Shown piece after piece: positions 42,466 through 51,260 of a stretch of DNA of 64,000 nt (the stretch's first letter is position 1; each line of letters opens with the position of its first letter). This DNA comes from Hydrogenophaga sp. NFH-34. GTDB taxonomy: Bacteria > Pseudomonadota > Gammaproteobacteria > Burkholderiales > Burkholderiaceae_C. The notes beneath the pieces were generated by a model that made no database searches, had not been told where the DNA came from, and was given only the letters and a program-made list of their open reading frames with translations. The stretch lies in contig NZ_JACBGE010000011.1 of assembly GCF_021401345.1 (NCBI RefSeq), positions 103,816-167,815 of the forward strand. Reading direction: 5' to 3'. Made by a program: the position numbers and the translations under genes.

Positions 42466-42855
42466 TCACCAGAACACCTCGCTCACATGGGGAGGGCGCT
42501 GGGTGCACTGCGATGCCTTGGCATCAATCTCGGAATATTTCCGGGCTCGTGCCAATTTCTGGCACCAGACTGGAATATTTCCGATCTCGTGCCAATTTTT
42601 GGCACCAGCCCGGAATTCTTTCGACTTTTCCATGCCGGCAAGTCTGGGTTCTGCGTGAAATGAGGTCGGAACGAATGCATGACCACACTTGACCGCATTC
42701 GCCTTGCCCAGAACAACGTCTGGGATGTAGAGTCCAACCCACGCGGGCGCAATGCCCGCCCAGATCACCAACGCCTCACTTGAGGAATAGATCTGATGCA
42801 CCGCCTGGTGCCCATACCCTGCCAAGAATTGGTCCGGCCTTTGGGTCGAGACCAT
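42466..42855 (-). CDS. Possible hypothetical gene reading through the iterons
   Basis: 129 aa. The first 75 residues have protein-like composition and codon use (ALVIWAGIAPAWVGLYIPDVV, NAVKCGHAFVPTSFH). The C-terminal part is encoded by the iterons and includes repeated motifs (GAKNWHEIGNI). No clear ribosome-binding site. It may be real and recently extended into the repeats, or chance. From 42856 to 43559 nothing else is supported. Confidence 0.35.
   Translation of the reverse strand: MVSTQRPDQFLAGYGHQAVHQIYSSSEALVIWAGIAPAWVGLYIPDVVLGKANAVKCGHAFVPTSFHAEPRLAGMEKSKEFRAGAKNWHEIGNIPVWCQKLARARKYSEIDAKASQCTQRPPHVSEVFW
42512..42622. repeat. Iterons with 40-bp period: candidate centromere (parC)
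   Basis: GGAATATTTCC occurs at 42532-42542 and 42572-42582, with a degenerate third copy at 42612-42622: an exact 40-bp period. Between them lie the palindromes GTGCCA(N5)TGGCAC at 42549-42565 and 42589-42605. A related palindrome GATGCC/GGCATC is at 42512-42525. Such phased repeats just upstream of a ParR/ParM operon match the centromere-plus-operator of type II partition systems. Confidence 0.8.
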
Positions 42856-43559
42856 TTTTTTGTAGCTGCAATCGCGGCGCAGGGGTAGCTCGCTCTTATA
42901 GGTCTGTATGGCCGAGGAACCCAGAGTGTCCTTTTTGGCACATGAATTCCCATGGAGATCAATGGTTTAGCTGCGAAAAGCGGAGGCCAGAAAGCACACA
43001 GAATGAAATTCCGTGTGTAAGGAAGCTGCTCACGAGGCAGTGAAAGGGACAGGAATGAGCCGGATATGGGGGTTAGTCGCCCTGGTTTGTCTGATGCGCG
43101 AGCAGTCGCGAGTAGGGCATTGGTGATCCGGGACTGTGGTGGCTGTAGCGGCTGTGACAGGGTGATTGGTGGATATGAATGAGGGGTTGCACGCCTCTCA
43201 GACCGGCCGACTGGCTGGGACGTGCACGCCTGGGGGAACGTCAATTCCCTACGCTGGGTGAAGGAGCTATTTGCTCGCATCCAGTCACCTGTAGCCGCGA
43301 GGCGCGGGGGCTATCTGAGGTTGGACACACTCAGGTAGTTGAAGCATAGATTCGTTTAAGTCTCGTGTCTGCGAAGGTTGTGCCGATCGGTTGACGCTGC
43401 GAACGTGGTGGAAGCTGATGGGTGGTGGTTGTCGGCCTGGGCATTGGGAGTGGCGTGCGCCGCGGCCCCTTGGGGGGTGGTGACGTCGTTGCACCTCGAA
43501 AGAGCGGGCATTGGGCAAGTTGGCCTTGGAGAGTCAAGGGAGCCGAAAGGAACAAGCAG

Positions 43560-44843
43560 ATGGATGGAGCCAAGACGAAGGCGCTGATTGCCTCAATGGA
43601 AGCCGTGTGCGAGTCGCACGGGCGAGTGCGCTTGAATGGGGCGATGGCGTCGGAAAGGACGTACCGGATCCAGATGGAGGTGATGAAGAACTTTGCGCGA
43701 ACGCTGCACGATGCTGGGTTCATGCTTGAGGACTGCCGCAACCTGGGTGCAAAGCACGTCGATGCGGTCTTCGATGCCTGGGTAGCGAAGGGGAACGAGG
43801 CCAAGACGCTCCAGAATCAGAAATCCCGGGTGAAGCAGTTCTTGAGGTGGCTGGTCAAGCCCGAGCTGGTGAACTACGTCGCGCAGATCGAGAAGCGCTA
43901 CCCCGAGCAGTGGCCTGAAGGCTTCAAGGTTCGGACGATTGCTGACAGGTCGAAATCGGAGCGCGGCGTAGACGTTGATGTGAACGAGCTGATCCGGAGG
44001 GCATTGAGGAACGACAGTCGCCACGGGGCCATGCTGATGATGGAGCGTGCCTTCGGGCTGCGCAGGAAAGAGGTGATGCTGTCCAAGCTGTGGAAGGCGG
44101 ACAAGGGCGATCGGCTGGAGCTGATTGGCTCTGTGACCAAGAATGGACGCCCCCGGGTCATTGAGCTAGAGCCGGGTGAGTACGGGCGAAAACAGAGGGA
44201 GTACCTGGACTACGCCAAGTCGCTGATCAAGAGGACGGAATCACTGGCCTGGCCGGACCTGACGCTCAAGCAGGCAGAGCGCCGGTACTACGGGTGCAAT
44301 GATCAGATAGGCTTGACCAAGAGTGTTCTCGGAATCACGGGGCACAGCCTACGGGCAGGGTTCGCAGAGGACCTGATGCTTTTGGCCGGCCTGCTGCCGG
44401 CGTCGTTGGGCGGGACGAAGGAAATGAGCGACAAGGAGGTCAGGCGGCGGCAAAAGCTCAAGACCTCAGAGGCGCTGGGTCACAGTCGGCTTGTGATCAC
44501 CCATGCGTACTATGGCCAGGATCAAAGGCTTGCGAAGGCAGGGGAACTGCTGGGGTACAAGTTTGGCCCCCCGATCGTTGGCCATGGGATAGATGGGCGC
44601 GTGGTTCTGTGGGTGTCGGAAAGGCCTGAGCCCGCGGATGATGTGCTCGGGCAATACCGGCTACCTGGAGAGAAGGCTGAATTGGCGGTGGTGACGGCGC
44701 AGTTTCTGAGGGGCGACGTGGAGACCGACAGGATGAGCGTCAGCCAGTTTCTGCAAGCGCATGAGGGCGCGGCGGCGGAACTGGAGATGCGGTTGAACTT
44801 GCTGGGGCTGACGCTCATTGATGAAGAGGGCAGGAGCGCATAA
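43560..44843 (+). CDS. int: Tyrosine recombinase (integrase)
   Basis: 427 aa from the ATG at 43560 (AAGGAACAAG upstream). The N-terminal half is a core-binding SAM-like domain (TLQNQKSRVKQFLRWLV). Catalytic residues: Arg in FGLRRKEVML, H-x-x-R in GHSLRAGFAEDL, His and nucleophile Tyr in LGHSRLVITHAYYG. The C-terminal 100 residues extend beyond the usual end. This type is common on genomic islands and large plasmids. It could resolve multimers or integrate the element; no attachment site is evident. Confidence 0.85.
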   Translation: MDGAKTKALIASMEAVCESHGRVRLNGAMASERTYRIQMEVMKNFARTLHDAGFMLEDCRNLGAKHVDAVFDAWVAKGNEAKTLQNQKSRVKQFLRWLVKPELVNYVAQIEKRYPEQWPEGFKVRTIADRSKSERGVDVDVNELIRRALRNDSRHGAMLMMERAFGLRRKEVMLSKLWKADKGDRLELIGSVTKNGRPRVIELEPGEYGRKQREYLDYAKSLIKRTESLAWPDLTLKQAERRYYGCNDQIGLTKSVLGITGHSLRAGFAEDLMLLAGLLPASLGGTKEMSDKEVRRRQKLKTSEALGHSRLVITHAYYGQDQRLAKAGELLGYKFGPPIVGHGIDGRVVLWVSERPEPADDVLGQYRLPGEKAELAVVTAQFLRGDVETDRMSVSQFLQAHEGAAAELEMRLNLLGLTLIDEEGRSA

Positions 44844-44863
44844 GCCTGAGTTGTAGAACGTGA

Positions 44864-46255
44864 TCAGCTCTTGGGCGAGTTCTTCCCTGAAGAACTGGTG
44901 GCTTTGAAGCCCATGGCAACGCCCTGATCGAGTGTGTTGGCAAGGAAGTCGTCACGGCAGGAGAGCATCGGCTCCTTCGTCGCCCGGATGACCAGCCCCT
45001 GAAATACCCGTCTTGCCAATCGCCGGGCCTCGAATCGATCTTTGCTGGAGATAGGTGACTGCAGCGCACGACCATGGATGAATGCGCTTCGCAGGTTGAA
45101 CAGTCGGTAGTATGTTTCACCTTCGCTGCATGCGCCCAGAAGGCCGCTCACCCGTGAGGTCATGCGAATGGTTGCCCCCTTTCCTTTGTGCGAGGTGCGC
45201 ATCTTGGGGGGAAAAAAATCGGTCTCGGTCCCAAGCGCTGCCTCGATCATCGTGAGGTGGGCCAGGAACTCGTCGATGCCGTCGGAGAGAAAGGCGCGGA
45301 CCATGAAGTGCGCCACAGGCGTTTCAAACAATGGGGATGAGAGCGATTCCTGAAGCCGCTCCCAGGCGGATTCGCTCAGCAAGTCTGGCAACTGAGCAAT
45401 GCCGTCTTTCAGTGGCAGCTCCATCGGGGCATCCCATTCGGCGACATCGCCAAAGGGTGTGTGTCCTCCATGTAACAGCCAACTCAAGCTACGTGCAGAC
45501 TGTGGGAGAGGGGGGCGGACAAACAGATCGTCGCAGTAGGAGTACACCCATGGGAGGGTGAACCCGCGCCATCCGAACTCGGGCATCTCGATCCAGTCCT
45601 CCCATGGCGCTAGTAGGAGGAAAAGTAGCGCATTTTCAACAGGGGCGGGAAGATGGCTTGAGTGGGGCTCAATCCGCGCAGGATCTCTTTCGTTGAGTAT
45701 GGTTTCGATGACAAGCTCTGTTCGGGAATACAGATCCTGCTTCAAGGCAACAGTCTTGCGAACCACCAGCCACTGGAATTGCGAAAGTTCGTGAAGGCTC
45801 GGAAGTGCTTGAGCATGGTGGCGTTTCAGACGCTCCCAGTTGAACAACTGCCCAAGTTCTTCGCTGCTGAAGCGCTTCATCTCGGTCGTTCCGAACTTCA
45901 GCGGTGGCAGTTTGGAGGCACGATCCAGCGGACAAAGATGAGTCCAGGTTGTGGTGTTGGCATGGAATGCCCGGTGAAGCTCGTGTGCTGCGTGCTCGGG
46001 ACTTGTTTCCCCATGGGCCTCTTTTGTGAGGCAAGGCATGCCCAATGAGCGAAGGGCATGGTACAGAGCGAACTTCATGGGTTGAACCCAGTTCTCATTC
46101 GGATAGCTGGGCTGGCAAGCTTTTAGGAGTCGGACATACGACGGCTCCTTGAACAGCTCGGAAGGCTCAAGTGGGCGTAGCCGCCACAGATCAGTGCATG
46201 CCGAAACTATGGATTCAGGGGCTTCAGATGCATGCGCAGAATCCATCTCAGGCAT
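44864..46255 (-). CDS. HEPN-type protein linked to HigBA
   Basis: 463 aa. No family for the N-terminal two thirds. Near the end, LFNLRSAFIHGRALQ contains the R-x4-H motif of HEPN ribonucleases in a helical context similar to Apea-like defence proteins. Its start overlaps the end of the HigA gene by 8 bases, so it is the third gene of a toxin-antitoxin operon. A role in phage defence is plausible but unproven. Confidence 0.6.
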   Translation of the reverse strand: MPEMDSAHASEAPESIVSACTDLWRLRPLEPSELFKEPSYVRLLKACQPSYPNENWVQPMKFALYHALRSLGMPCLTKEAHGETSPEHAAHELHRAFHANTTTWTHLCPLDRASKLPPLKFGTTEMKRFSSEELGQLFNWERLKRHHAQALPSLHELSQFQWLVVRKTVALKQDLYSRTELVIETILNERDPARIEPHSSHLPAPVENALLFLLLAPWEDWIEMPEFGWRGFTLPWVYSYCDDLFVRPPLPQSARSLSWLLHGGHTPFGDVAEWDAPMELPLKDGIAQLPDLLSESAWERLQESLSSPLFETPVAHFMVRAFLSDGIDEFLAHLTMIEAALGTETDFFPPKMRTSHKGKGATIRMTSRVSGLLGACSEGETYYRLFNLRSAFIHGRALQSPISSKDRFEARRLARRVFQGLVIRATKEPMLSCRDDFLANTLDQGVAMGFKATSSSGKNSPKS

Positions 46256-46643
46256 GTTCCAGGATAGGTTCTTCGGGCTGCCCAAGCAGCGATGATGCAG
46301 GGATGCCCAGCGTCAGCAGTCGTCGGGCCATGTGGATGGTCAGGGCGCGTTTTCCGCTGAGCACCTCGTAGACACGATTTTTGGGGCCGATGTAGGGAAC
46401 CATGTCGGCGACCGATAGGCCGCGTTGCTCCATGTGGAACTTGATGGCATCGACGGGATTGGGTGGGGCGACGGGGTAGTGCTTGCGTTCGTAGGCCTCG
46501 ATGAGCGTGAGCAAGGCCTCGAAGTAGGCGCCTTCCTCCGATGCCGGGTCAGGCTCCACTGGGGCATCGAAGATCGCTTCCACTGCCTTGAGTGCAGCAC
46601 GATAGTCCGCCTCGGTGCGGATGGGATGCAGTTTGAGCTTCAT
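46248..46643 (-). CDS. higA: HigA-type antitoxin
   Basis: 131 aa. MKLKLHPIRTEADYRAALKAVEAIFDAP and the HTH FHMEQRGLSVADMVPYIGPKNRVYEVLSGKR are characteristic of the HigA antitoxin of the HigB_toxin family. Overlaps the HigB gene by four bases. It should bind the toxin and repress the operon promoter. Confidence 0.93.
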   Translation of the reverse strand: MKLKLHPIRTEADYRAALKAVEAIFDAPVEPDPASEEGAYFEALLTLIEAYERKHYPVAPPNPVDAIKFHMEQRGLSVADMVPYIGPKNRVYEVLSGKRALTIHMARRLLTLGIPASSLLGQPEEPILEHA

Positions 46644-46945
46644 GATGGATCCTCCACCGATTGAACGTCGATCAGGTCGTACTCTGCGTGCGTGCCCACG
46701 AACTTGATGTAGACGGCGCCGAACAGGTAGGCCACTGCCACCACCAGGCGATAGTCATTGCCCTTGATGTTGAACACCACACGCCGGCCGGGCAAGATGC
46801 TCGCGCTTCGGAACTGGGACTTGATCTGTGCTGGGGTAGTCCAGTTGGCAGCACTGACCGCATCGACCCATGCTTCCAGCGGCTTGCGTGCATCAGGGTG
46901 GGACTCCCAGTAGGCGCGGAGCGTGCTGACGGCGATGATGCGCAT
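46640..46945 (-). CDS. higB: HigB-type mRNA interferase toxin
   Basis: 101 aa. MRIIAVSTLRAYWESHPDARKPLEAW and the later GNDYRLVVAVAYLFGAVYIKFVGTH are the hallmarks of ribosome-dependent HigB toxins. Complete, with the expected Arg and His residues. First gene of the three-gene operon HigB-HigA-HEPN. Confidence 0.93.
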   Translation of the reverse strand: MRIIAVSTLRAYWESHPDARKPLEAWVDAVSAANWTTPAQIKSQFRSASILPGRRVVFNIKGNDYRLVVAVAYLFGAVYIKFVGTHAEYDLIDVQSVEDPS

Positions 46946-46989
46946 AGGGTGATTTTAGTCCCAATTTGGGATCACGCAAGTGATGTTGA

Positions 46990-47499
46990 CTACTTCCCCA
47001 CCGAAAAGCTCGGGAACACCCAAGTAGACAGGGTGGAGTTGGAGACATTCTGCGACTCTGCCTGCGGCGCCTCGAAGGCGAGTGCTGCCCGAGCGATGTT
47101 GATGGCATCCCGCACGTCGTCAGCATTCGTTCCTACCTCCACCACATTCACCAGGCGCTCAAGCGCCTCCCAAACCGCCTTGGGTTTGGAGCCCGCGATG
47201 CCATGGAATGCACCACAAGTTTCCCTCACACGGTCAGCCTCCGCGTTCCACTCAGCAACGCGGCTCGGCCCCCAGTTCAAGGGGAGCGGGTTGCGCTGGG
47301 CGAAATGAGCGTCGGGACGCACATAGAGCATGAGGGCATCCGTGTAGCCCGACTGGTCGAGCACAGTGTAGGCCTGGAACGGATAGCAGCCACGGCAGTC
47401 CGTTGCGACCACTGGCACGTCGCCCAGGCCTTGGTCAATGTACGCCTGGAGCTGCTTGTGCAGCTCGGCAATCGTGATGGTGTTCAGTTCGATGGCCAT
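46990..47499 (-). CDS. Hypothetical plasmid protein
   Basis: 169 aa from MAIELNTITIAELHKQL, with AGAGAG upstream. Alpha/beta composition with a C-x-x-C motif (DCRGCYPF) and a helical C-terminus. No family recognised. Downstream end of the long minus-strand cluster. Confidence 0.6.
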   Translation of the reverse strand: MAIELNTITIAELHKQLQAYIDQGLGDVPVVATDCRGCYPFQAYTVLDQSGYTDALMLYVRPDAHFAQRNPLPLNWGPSRVAEWNAEADRVRETCGAFHGIAGSKPKAVWEALERLVNVVEVGTNADDVRDAINIARAALAFEAPQAESQNVSNSTLSTWVFPSFSVGK

Positions 47500-47586
47500 T
47501 CGGTGCTCTCTTCGACTCTGGTTCGTTTTGGGTTGTGATACCCCCATACTGAATTACCTTGAACTGGATTCAAGCTCGATCGGAGA

Positions 47587-48930
47587 TCAGGTGCAAACCT
47601 TGGCGGTGTCCGCCCGGGCTTCATCCGCCGCCTGCTTCAGAACCTTGAAATGGGTCACCGTGGTCTGCGCTGTGCCCTTGAAGACGTCGTGGCCCTTGAC
47701 CTTGAAAGTGGCCTGTAGAGAGCGACCGACACCGTCTTCACGGATCGCTGCGGGACAAGCGCTTGTCTTCCACAAGAGCACGTTTCCCACATCGTCCCGC
47801 ATGAGCACCAGGTCCGAAGGGCCGTAGTAGGTCTCGATCCGAATGACACGCTCGATCTTCACGGTCGCGGTCATCTTCTGGCCAGGTGTACCCACATGGA
47901 CACTTGGAGGGCTGGGCTCAGCCTTCACCGCCTCCGTGCGGTTGAACTGCGGCACGGCCGCGGCGGCGACAGCAAGGTGTTTGCTGTCCAGCTTCAGGTA
48001 GCCACCCTGCACAAGCAGCTTCAGGTTGTGGTCGAAGTCCGACTGGACAGGCTTGGCCTCCACCCATGCGCGAATGGCCTGGGCGCGTGCGTAGTGGTTT
48101 TCGAACTGTTCTTTGTATCTGCGCCGGAACTCGTAGTCCTCGCGCTCAACGCCATCGATGAGAGACGATGCCCAACTCCATGTGGGCTGCGCCCCAGTAT
48201 CGCGGGACTTGACGCTGGAGACGAAGCCGTAATTCGCGGTCAGGAACGACACGATGGCCAGAAAGAGATTTGTGTCCACAGCGTTCCCCCGCCCGCTGCT
48301 CCCGAAGGACTCCAGATCGCCATCTGAAAAGCTTGCCAGCGTGGACATGCGGGCCAGGAAGAGGGCGGCTGCAGGGTCTATGCCCGTGAAGTCCTTGAGG
48401 CAGCCCTTGCCAACCTGCATGTAGGCACCGCTCTCATGTTCGCGTAGGACGTAGCTCTCCAGGCGCCGACGCTGTTTGCGGCAGTGGTCGCAGTGGATGT
48501 CGTGCTCGACCCGATCCCGCAGCGCCTGCGCGTCCTCTGGATTGCCGGTTGCGCAGAAGCTCATGTTGCCGCCGTCCAGCGCCTCCAGTTTGCCCACTAC
48601 CTGCCAGTTCCCCAACTTGATGATGGGGTACTGGATGTGGATGTGATTGAGGATGACCAGCCTCGCAATGCGGTCTTGGTCGCCGTCCCGCGCCGGCACG
48701 AGGAAGTAGCGCACTTTCTCCCCGTCTTCATCGACGGCCTCGGACTTGAGCCTGTATCGCACAGACGTAGTGCCCAGGATCTTGATGGGCTCCAGGCCGA
48801 ACTTTGCCGCCTTCTTGTTCAGGGCGGCGAGGTGCTTGTGAAAGGCCTCCATCTGGGAAGGCTCGACCTTGACGATCGCATCGTCGAGGGGCTGTGAGTC
48901 GATCTGGAGCCGATGTGTTGTGGCCTGCAT
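47587..48930 (-). CDS. Plasmid protein with zinc-finger-like motif
   Basis: 447 aa. A C-x-x-C motif (HCDHCRKQRRR, about residues 145-155) with a later Cys (GKGCLKDFTGID) suggests a zinc-binding site; the C-terminal 90 residues are beta-rich (KMTATVKIERVIRIETYYG, SLQATFKVKGHDVF) like an OB or NTF2 fold. I have seen similar uncharacterised proteins on plasmids and phages. Function unknown. Confidence 0.65.
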   Translation of the reverse strand: MQATTHRLQIDSQPLDDAIVKVEPSQMEAFHKHLAALNKKAAKFGLEPIKILGTTSVRYRLKSEAVDEDGEKVRYFLVPARDGDQDRIARLVILNHIHIQYPIIKLGNWQVVGKLEALDGGNMSFCATGNPEDAQALRDRVEHDIHCDHCRKQRRRLESYVLREHESGAYMQVGKGCLKDFTGIDPAAALFLARMSTLASFSDGDLESFGSSGRGNAVDTNLFLAIVSFLTANYGFVSSVKSRDTGAQPTWSWASSLIDGVEREDYEFRRRYKEQFENHYARAQAIRAWVEAKPVQSDFDHNLKLLVQGGYLKLDSKHLAVAAAAVPQFNRTEAVKAEPSPPSVHVGTPGQKMTATVKIERVIRIETYYGPSDLVLMRDDVGNVLLWKTSACPAAIREDGVGRSLQATFKVKGHDVFKGTAQTTVTHFKVLKQAADEARADTAKVCT

Positions 48931-48982
48931 GAACTCATGCTACGGGCTTGAGAAGGGGGTTCAAGCTCGAAAAATTGGCCTA

Positions 48983-49621
48983 TCAACTTCCTGGCAACCG
49001 ATTCGCTCCGAACCAATCCCGGATGTCTGCGTACTCTGCGTTGAGCCCGATGACTTCCAGAGAAATGGCGCGCAGCAGCGTGACATCTAAGTAGGGCACC
49101 GAGATATTGCATCCCTCGATCAGGCGGCAGAGCAGGTCGTCAACGTCCATGTTGAAATGCACTCGGCAGGCCAGCGGGCGCGAGTCGTAGATGCTGCACT
49201 CACCGTCCTCCAGGAACGGACAAGGTTCGCCCGTGTAGCGGGGTTGTATCCCTTCGGCCTGGGTTCGCGCTACCTCTTGCAGTGACTGGGCAGCAAGGGG
49301 CTCCATCATCTGTTGGCCAGTCTCACGGGCGATCTGGGCGGCCTCGGGCCTGGATACCATCACATCGATGTGGCAACAGTGCGAGCATCCACGCCGGCAT
49401 GCCGCATTTGCACTGGCCACGTTCTCTGCCGCGGCCGACATCTTGCGTAGCCAGAAAACCCGCTTGGCTGTACTGAGGCTCTGCTTGGCCTGTCTGCCCA
49501 GGCGCATGATGTCGTGCAGCGGCAGCTTGATGTTGGTGGCCGTCGAAGCGATGATGGCATCCATCTGACTCACACGTTCGCGCACGCGCTTCATGTGTTC
49601 ATGGTCGGTGGACGAGATCAT
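48983..49621 (-). CDS. YkgJ-type cysteine-cluster protein
   Basis: 212 aa. Cysteines in the pattern CRRGCSHCCHIDV, GEPCPFLEDGECSIYDSRPLACR match the YkgJ/CxxCxxCC family of putative Fe-S or zinc cluster proteins. The N-terminal 70 residues are helical. Start overlaps the upstream gene by four bases. Biochemical role unknown. Confidence 0.85.
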   Translation of the reverse strand: MISSTDHEHMKRVRERVSQMDAIIASTATNIKLPLHDIMRLGRQAKQSLSTAKRVFWLRKMSAAAENVASANAACRRGCSHCCHIDVMVSRPEAAQIARETGQQMMEPLAAQSLQEVARTQAEGIQPRYTGEPCPFLEDGECSIYDSRPLACRVHFNMDVDDLLCRLIEGCNISVPYLDVTLLRAISLEVIGLNAEYADIRDWFGANRLPGS

Positions 49622-50013
49622 CGCGGTGTGTCCGAAACGCGATCCAGAAGGGCCGGTGCAGAGGCGAGATCCATGTTGGCCAACACGAAGAAACCCAACG
49701 GCATGAGTCGCTGTGGAGAATTGCCCACTGCGTTGTAGAAGACACCCCGCTTGGGCTTGAAAAAGCCGTGTGGAACCCGCTCGTCATTCCCCAGCCACAT
49801 GCGTGCCCGCAAGTCGATGATGTGTCCGTCTGGCATCAGTATCCAGTGGTGACATGGGATTGTTCCTGCACCTTCAACCGACAAGCTCCCAACCATGCAC
49901 CGATGCTCGATGCTGTCGCGCTCAAGAACGGCCGACATCACCTTTGTCATCCCGTCGCATTCAAGGGGAAGGTCATCGAAAGCCAAGGCCCCATGAGCGA
50001 GTTGGAAATGCAT
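49618..50013 (-). CDS. Hypothetical protein coupled to YkgJ-type gene
   Basis: 131 aa. Contains IPCHHWILMPDGHIIDLRARMWLG, a Cys, His and Asp pattern reminiscent of transglutaminase or papain-type folds, but I cannot place it. Overlaps the YkgJ-type gene by four bases. Confidence 0.6.
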   Translation of the reverse strand: MHFQLAHGALAFDDLPLECDGMTKVMSAVLERDSIEHRCMVGSLSVEGAGTIPCHHWILMPDGHIIDLRARMWLGNDERVPHGFFKPKRGVFYNAVGNSPQRLMPLGFFVLANMDLASAPALLDRVSDTPR

Positions 50014-50015
50014 GC

Positions 50016-50288
50016 CTAAGACACCTTGCTACTGAGCTTTGAGGAGGTTCGAAGGATTCTGCAGAACTTGTCGTAGTGCATGAAGCAAGAAACGGCAGTT
50101 CCCAGCACAAGGACTGCAGAAACCAGTGTAACCAGCACCTTGAAATACGGCAGAAGCATGATTTCAAGCGTCAGGAAGCCAGTCGCCTCGGGTGTGTATG
50201 CCAAGACTTCGGAAGTCACCATCCCGAAGAAGGCAAGGGTCATCAGAAAATAGATGGTCAACAGCGCTGCGAATTTTATCTTTGGCAT
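50016..50288 (-). CDS. Small inner-membrane protein
   Basis: 90 aa from MPKIKFAALLTIYF. Two membrane helices (FAALLTIYFLMTLAFFGMV, FKVLVTLVSAVLVLGTAVSCF) and a basic C-terminal tail. Function unknown. Confidence 0.6.
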   Translation of the reverse strand: MPKIKFAALLTIYFLMTLAFFGMVTSEVLAYTPEATGFLTLEIMLLPYFKVLVTLVSAVLVLGTAVSCFMHYDKFCRILRTSSKLSSKVS

Positions 50289-50308
50289 TTCAGGCTTTCT
50301 TGGTGTGT

Positions 50309-50453
50309 TCAGGTGTTGGGCCACGGTTGAGGCTGCCAGGCGACCAGCTTGGGTTCGAGGTGTTTGAGCTGGTACTTGCAGGATTCGATCTAACGCCTGA
50401 ACTCATCCACGAGTTCGCGGAACGCCTTGGTCCACTCAGGCTCATGGAGTTGA
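50309..50453 (-). pseudogene. Broken 3' continuation of the 50454 gene
   Basis: In the frame shifted relative to the 50454 gene, the DNA reads DQLHEPEWTKAFRELVDEFRR, then an amber stop (50390-50392), then IESCKYQLKHLEPKLVAW and a stop at 50309. Both pieces look like real protein. This suggests an older, longer gene now split by a frameshift and a nonsense change. Confidence 0.45.
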
Positions 50454-50660
50454 TCAGCGCGGATTGGGCTGCATGTGGTCGATGTTCCGGGCGATGTTTC
50501 GGTAGTCCTCCAGCAACAGGGCATCCCCAGTGTCGGGGAAGGCCAAGCGACGGGTGAAGGCCAGCAGCTCACTGTAGGTAGGCAATGCTGCATTGCTGGT
50601 GTGCGCGTCGGCGACTGCTACGGCTTCGATTTGGGATTCGTTCGCGAAGTGGTTGGGCAT
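50454..50660 (-). CDS. Small hypothetical protein, probably shortened
   Basis: 68 aa from MPNHFANESQIEAV. Contains YSELLAFTRRLAFPDTGDALLLEDYRNIARNIDHM. Its natural C-terminus may have been lost by a frameshift (see 50309-50453). No family recognised. Confidence 0.5.
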   Translation of the reverse strand: MPNHFANESQIEAVAVADAHTSNAALPTYSELLAFTRRLAFPDTGDALLLEDYRNIARNIDHMQPNPR

Positions 50661-50734
50661 GATTTCGAGCCTTGTTCGTTTGTAGAAACCATCATCCCGC
50701 CAGCGGACCATATTTCAAGTTCGAAAAGCACGAT

Positions 50735-51004
50735 CTACCAGTTGAATTCCTGGTCGTAACCGAAGTAGGTACGCAGGTGTTCGGCCCAAAGGATGTGGAT
50801 GTGGCCCTGATCGTTCTTGAGCCGGACGAAGGGCGGGTTCGCGATCGGGTGCATCGACTCCACTTTGTAGATCTGGCCTGCAGTGAAGGTGATTTCGCCG
50901 CCATCCTCCATCACCATGACGCAACGGTAAGTAATCGCCCGGCCGGACTGGAGCGACCAGACGAGGTGGTCACCCGTCCTGCTTGTTGAGGTCTGGGAAT
51001 TCAT
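50735..51004 (-). CDS. Small hypothetical protein, SH3-like
   Basis: 89 aa, beta-rich (CVMVMEDGGEITFTAGQIYKVE, PFVRLKNDQGHIHILWAEH), consistent with a small SH3-like or phage-type fold. Overlaps the upstream gene by 35 bases. Confidence 0.65.
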   Translation of the reverse strand: MNSQTSTSRTGDHLVWSLQSGRAITYRCVMVMEDGGEITFTAGQIYKVESMHPIANPPFVRLKNDQGHIHILWAEHLRTYFGYDQEFNW

Positions 51005-51230
51005 CCCGGATCTTGCGTGCCACTGTTGGAAGGATCGACAGCCATTCGGCCCCGGTGCGATCTATGGCCTCGGCAAGGGTGTAGTCCATGCTTTTCAGCC
51101 AGTCGGCGCGGTTGAGCACCAGGGCGACCGCCACCTTTTCGCCTGTGGACTGGACCGCCCAGGCGTCACGCCCGCCGCGGGCAGCGTCTCGGGCCTTGGT
51201 CAGCAGGTGATTGAGTTCGTAGATGTTCAT
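50970..51230 (-). CDS. Small hypothetical helical protein
   Basis: 86 aa (MNIYELNHLLTKARDAARGG, VALVLNRADWLKSM). The pattern resembles small phage and plasmid accessory proteins. No family recognised. Overlaps its neighbour. Confidence 0.65.
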   Translation of the reverse strand: MNIYELNHLLTKARDAARGGRDAWAVQSTGEKVAVALVLNRADWLKSMDYTLAEAIDRTGAEWLSILPTVARKIRDEFPDLNKQDG

Positions 51231-51260
51231 TATTTTCTCACGCAGATGGGCCGTACCTTT

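Noticed and set aside
42765..43280. 171-codon minus-strand frame upstream of the iterons
   Set aside because: Pro/Arg/Ser-rich with no structure or ribosome-binding site; treated as non-coding.
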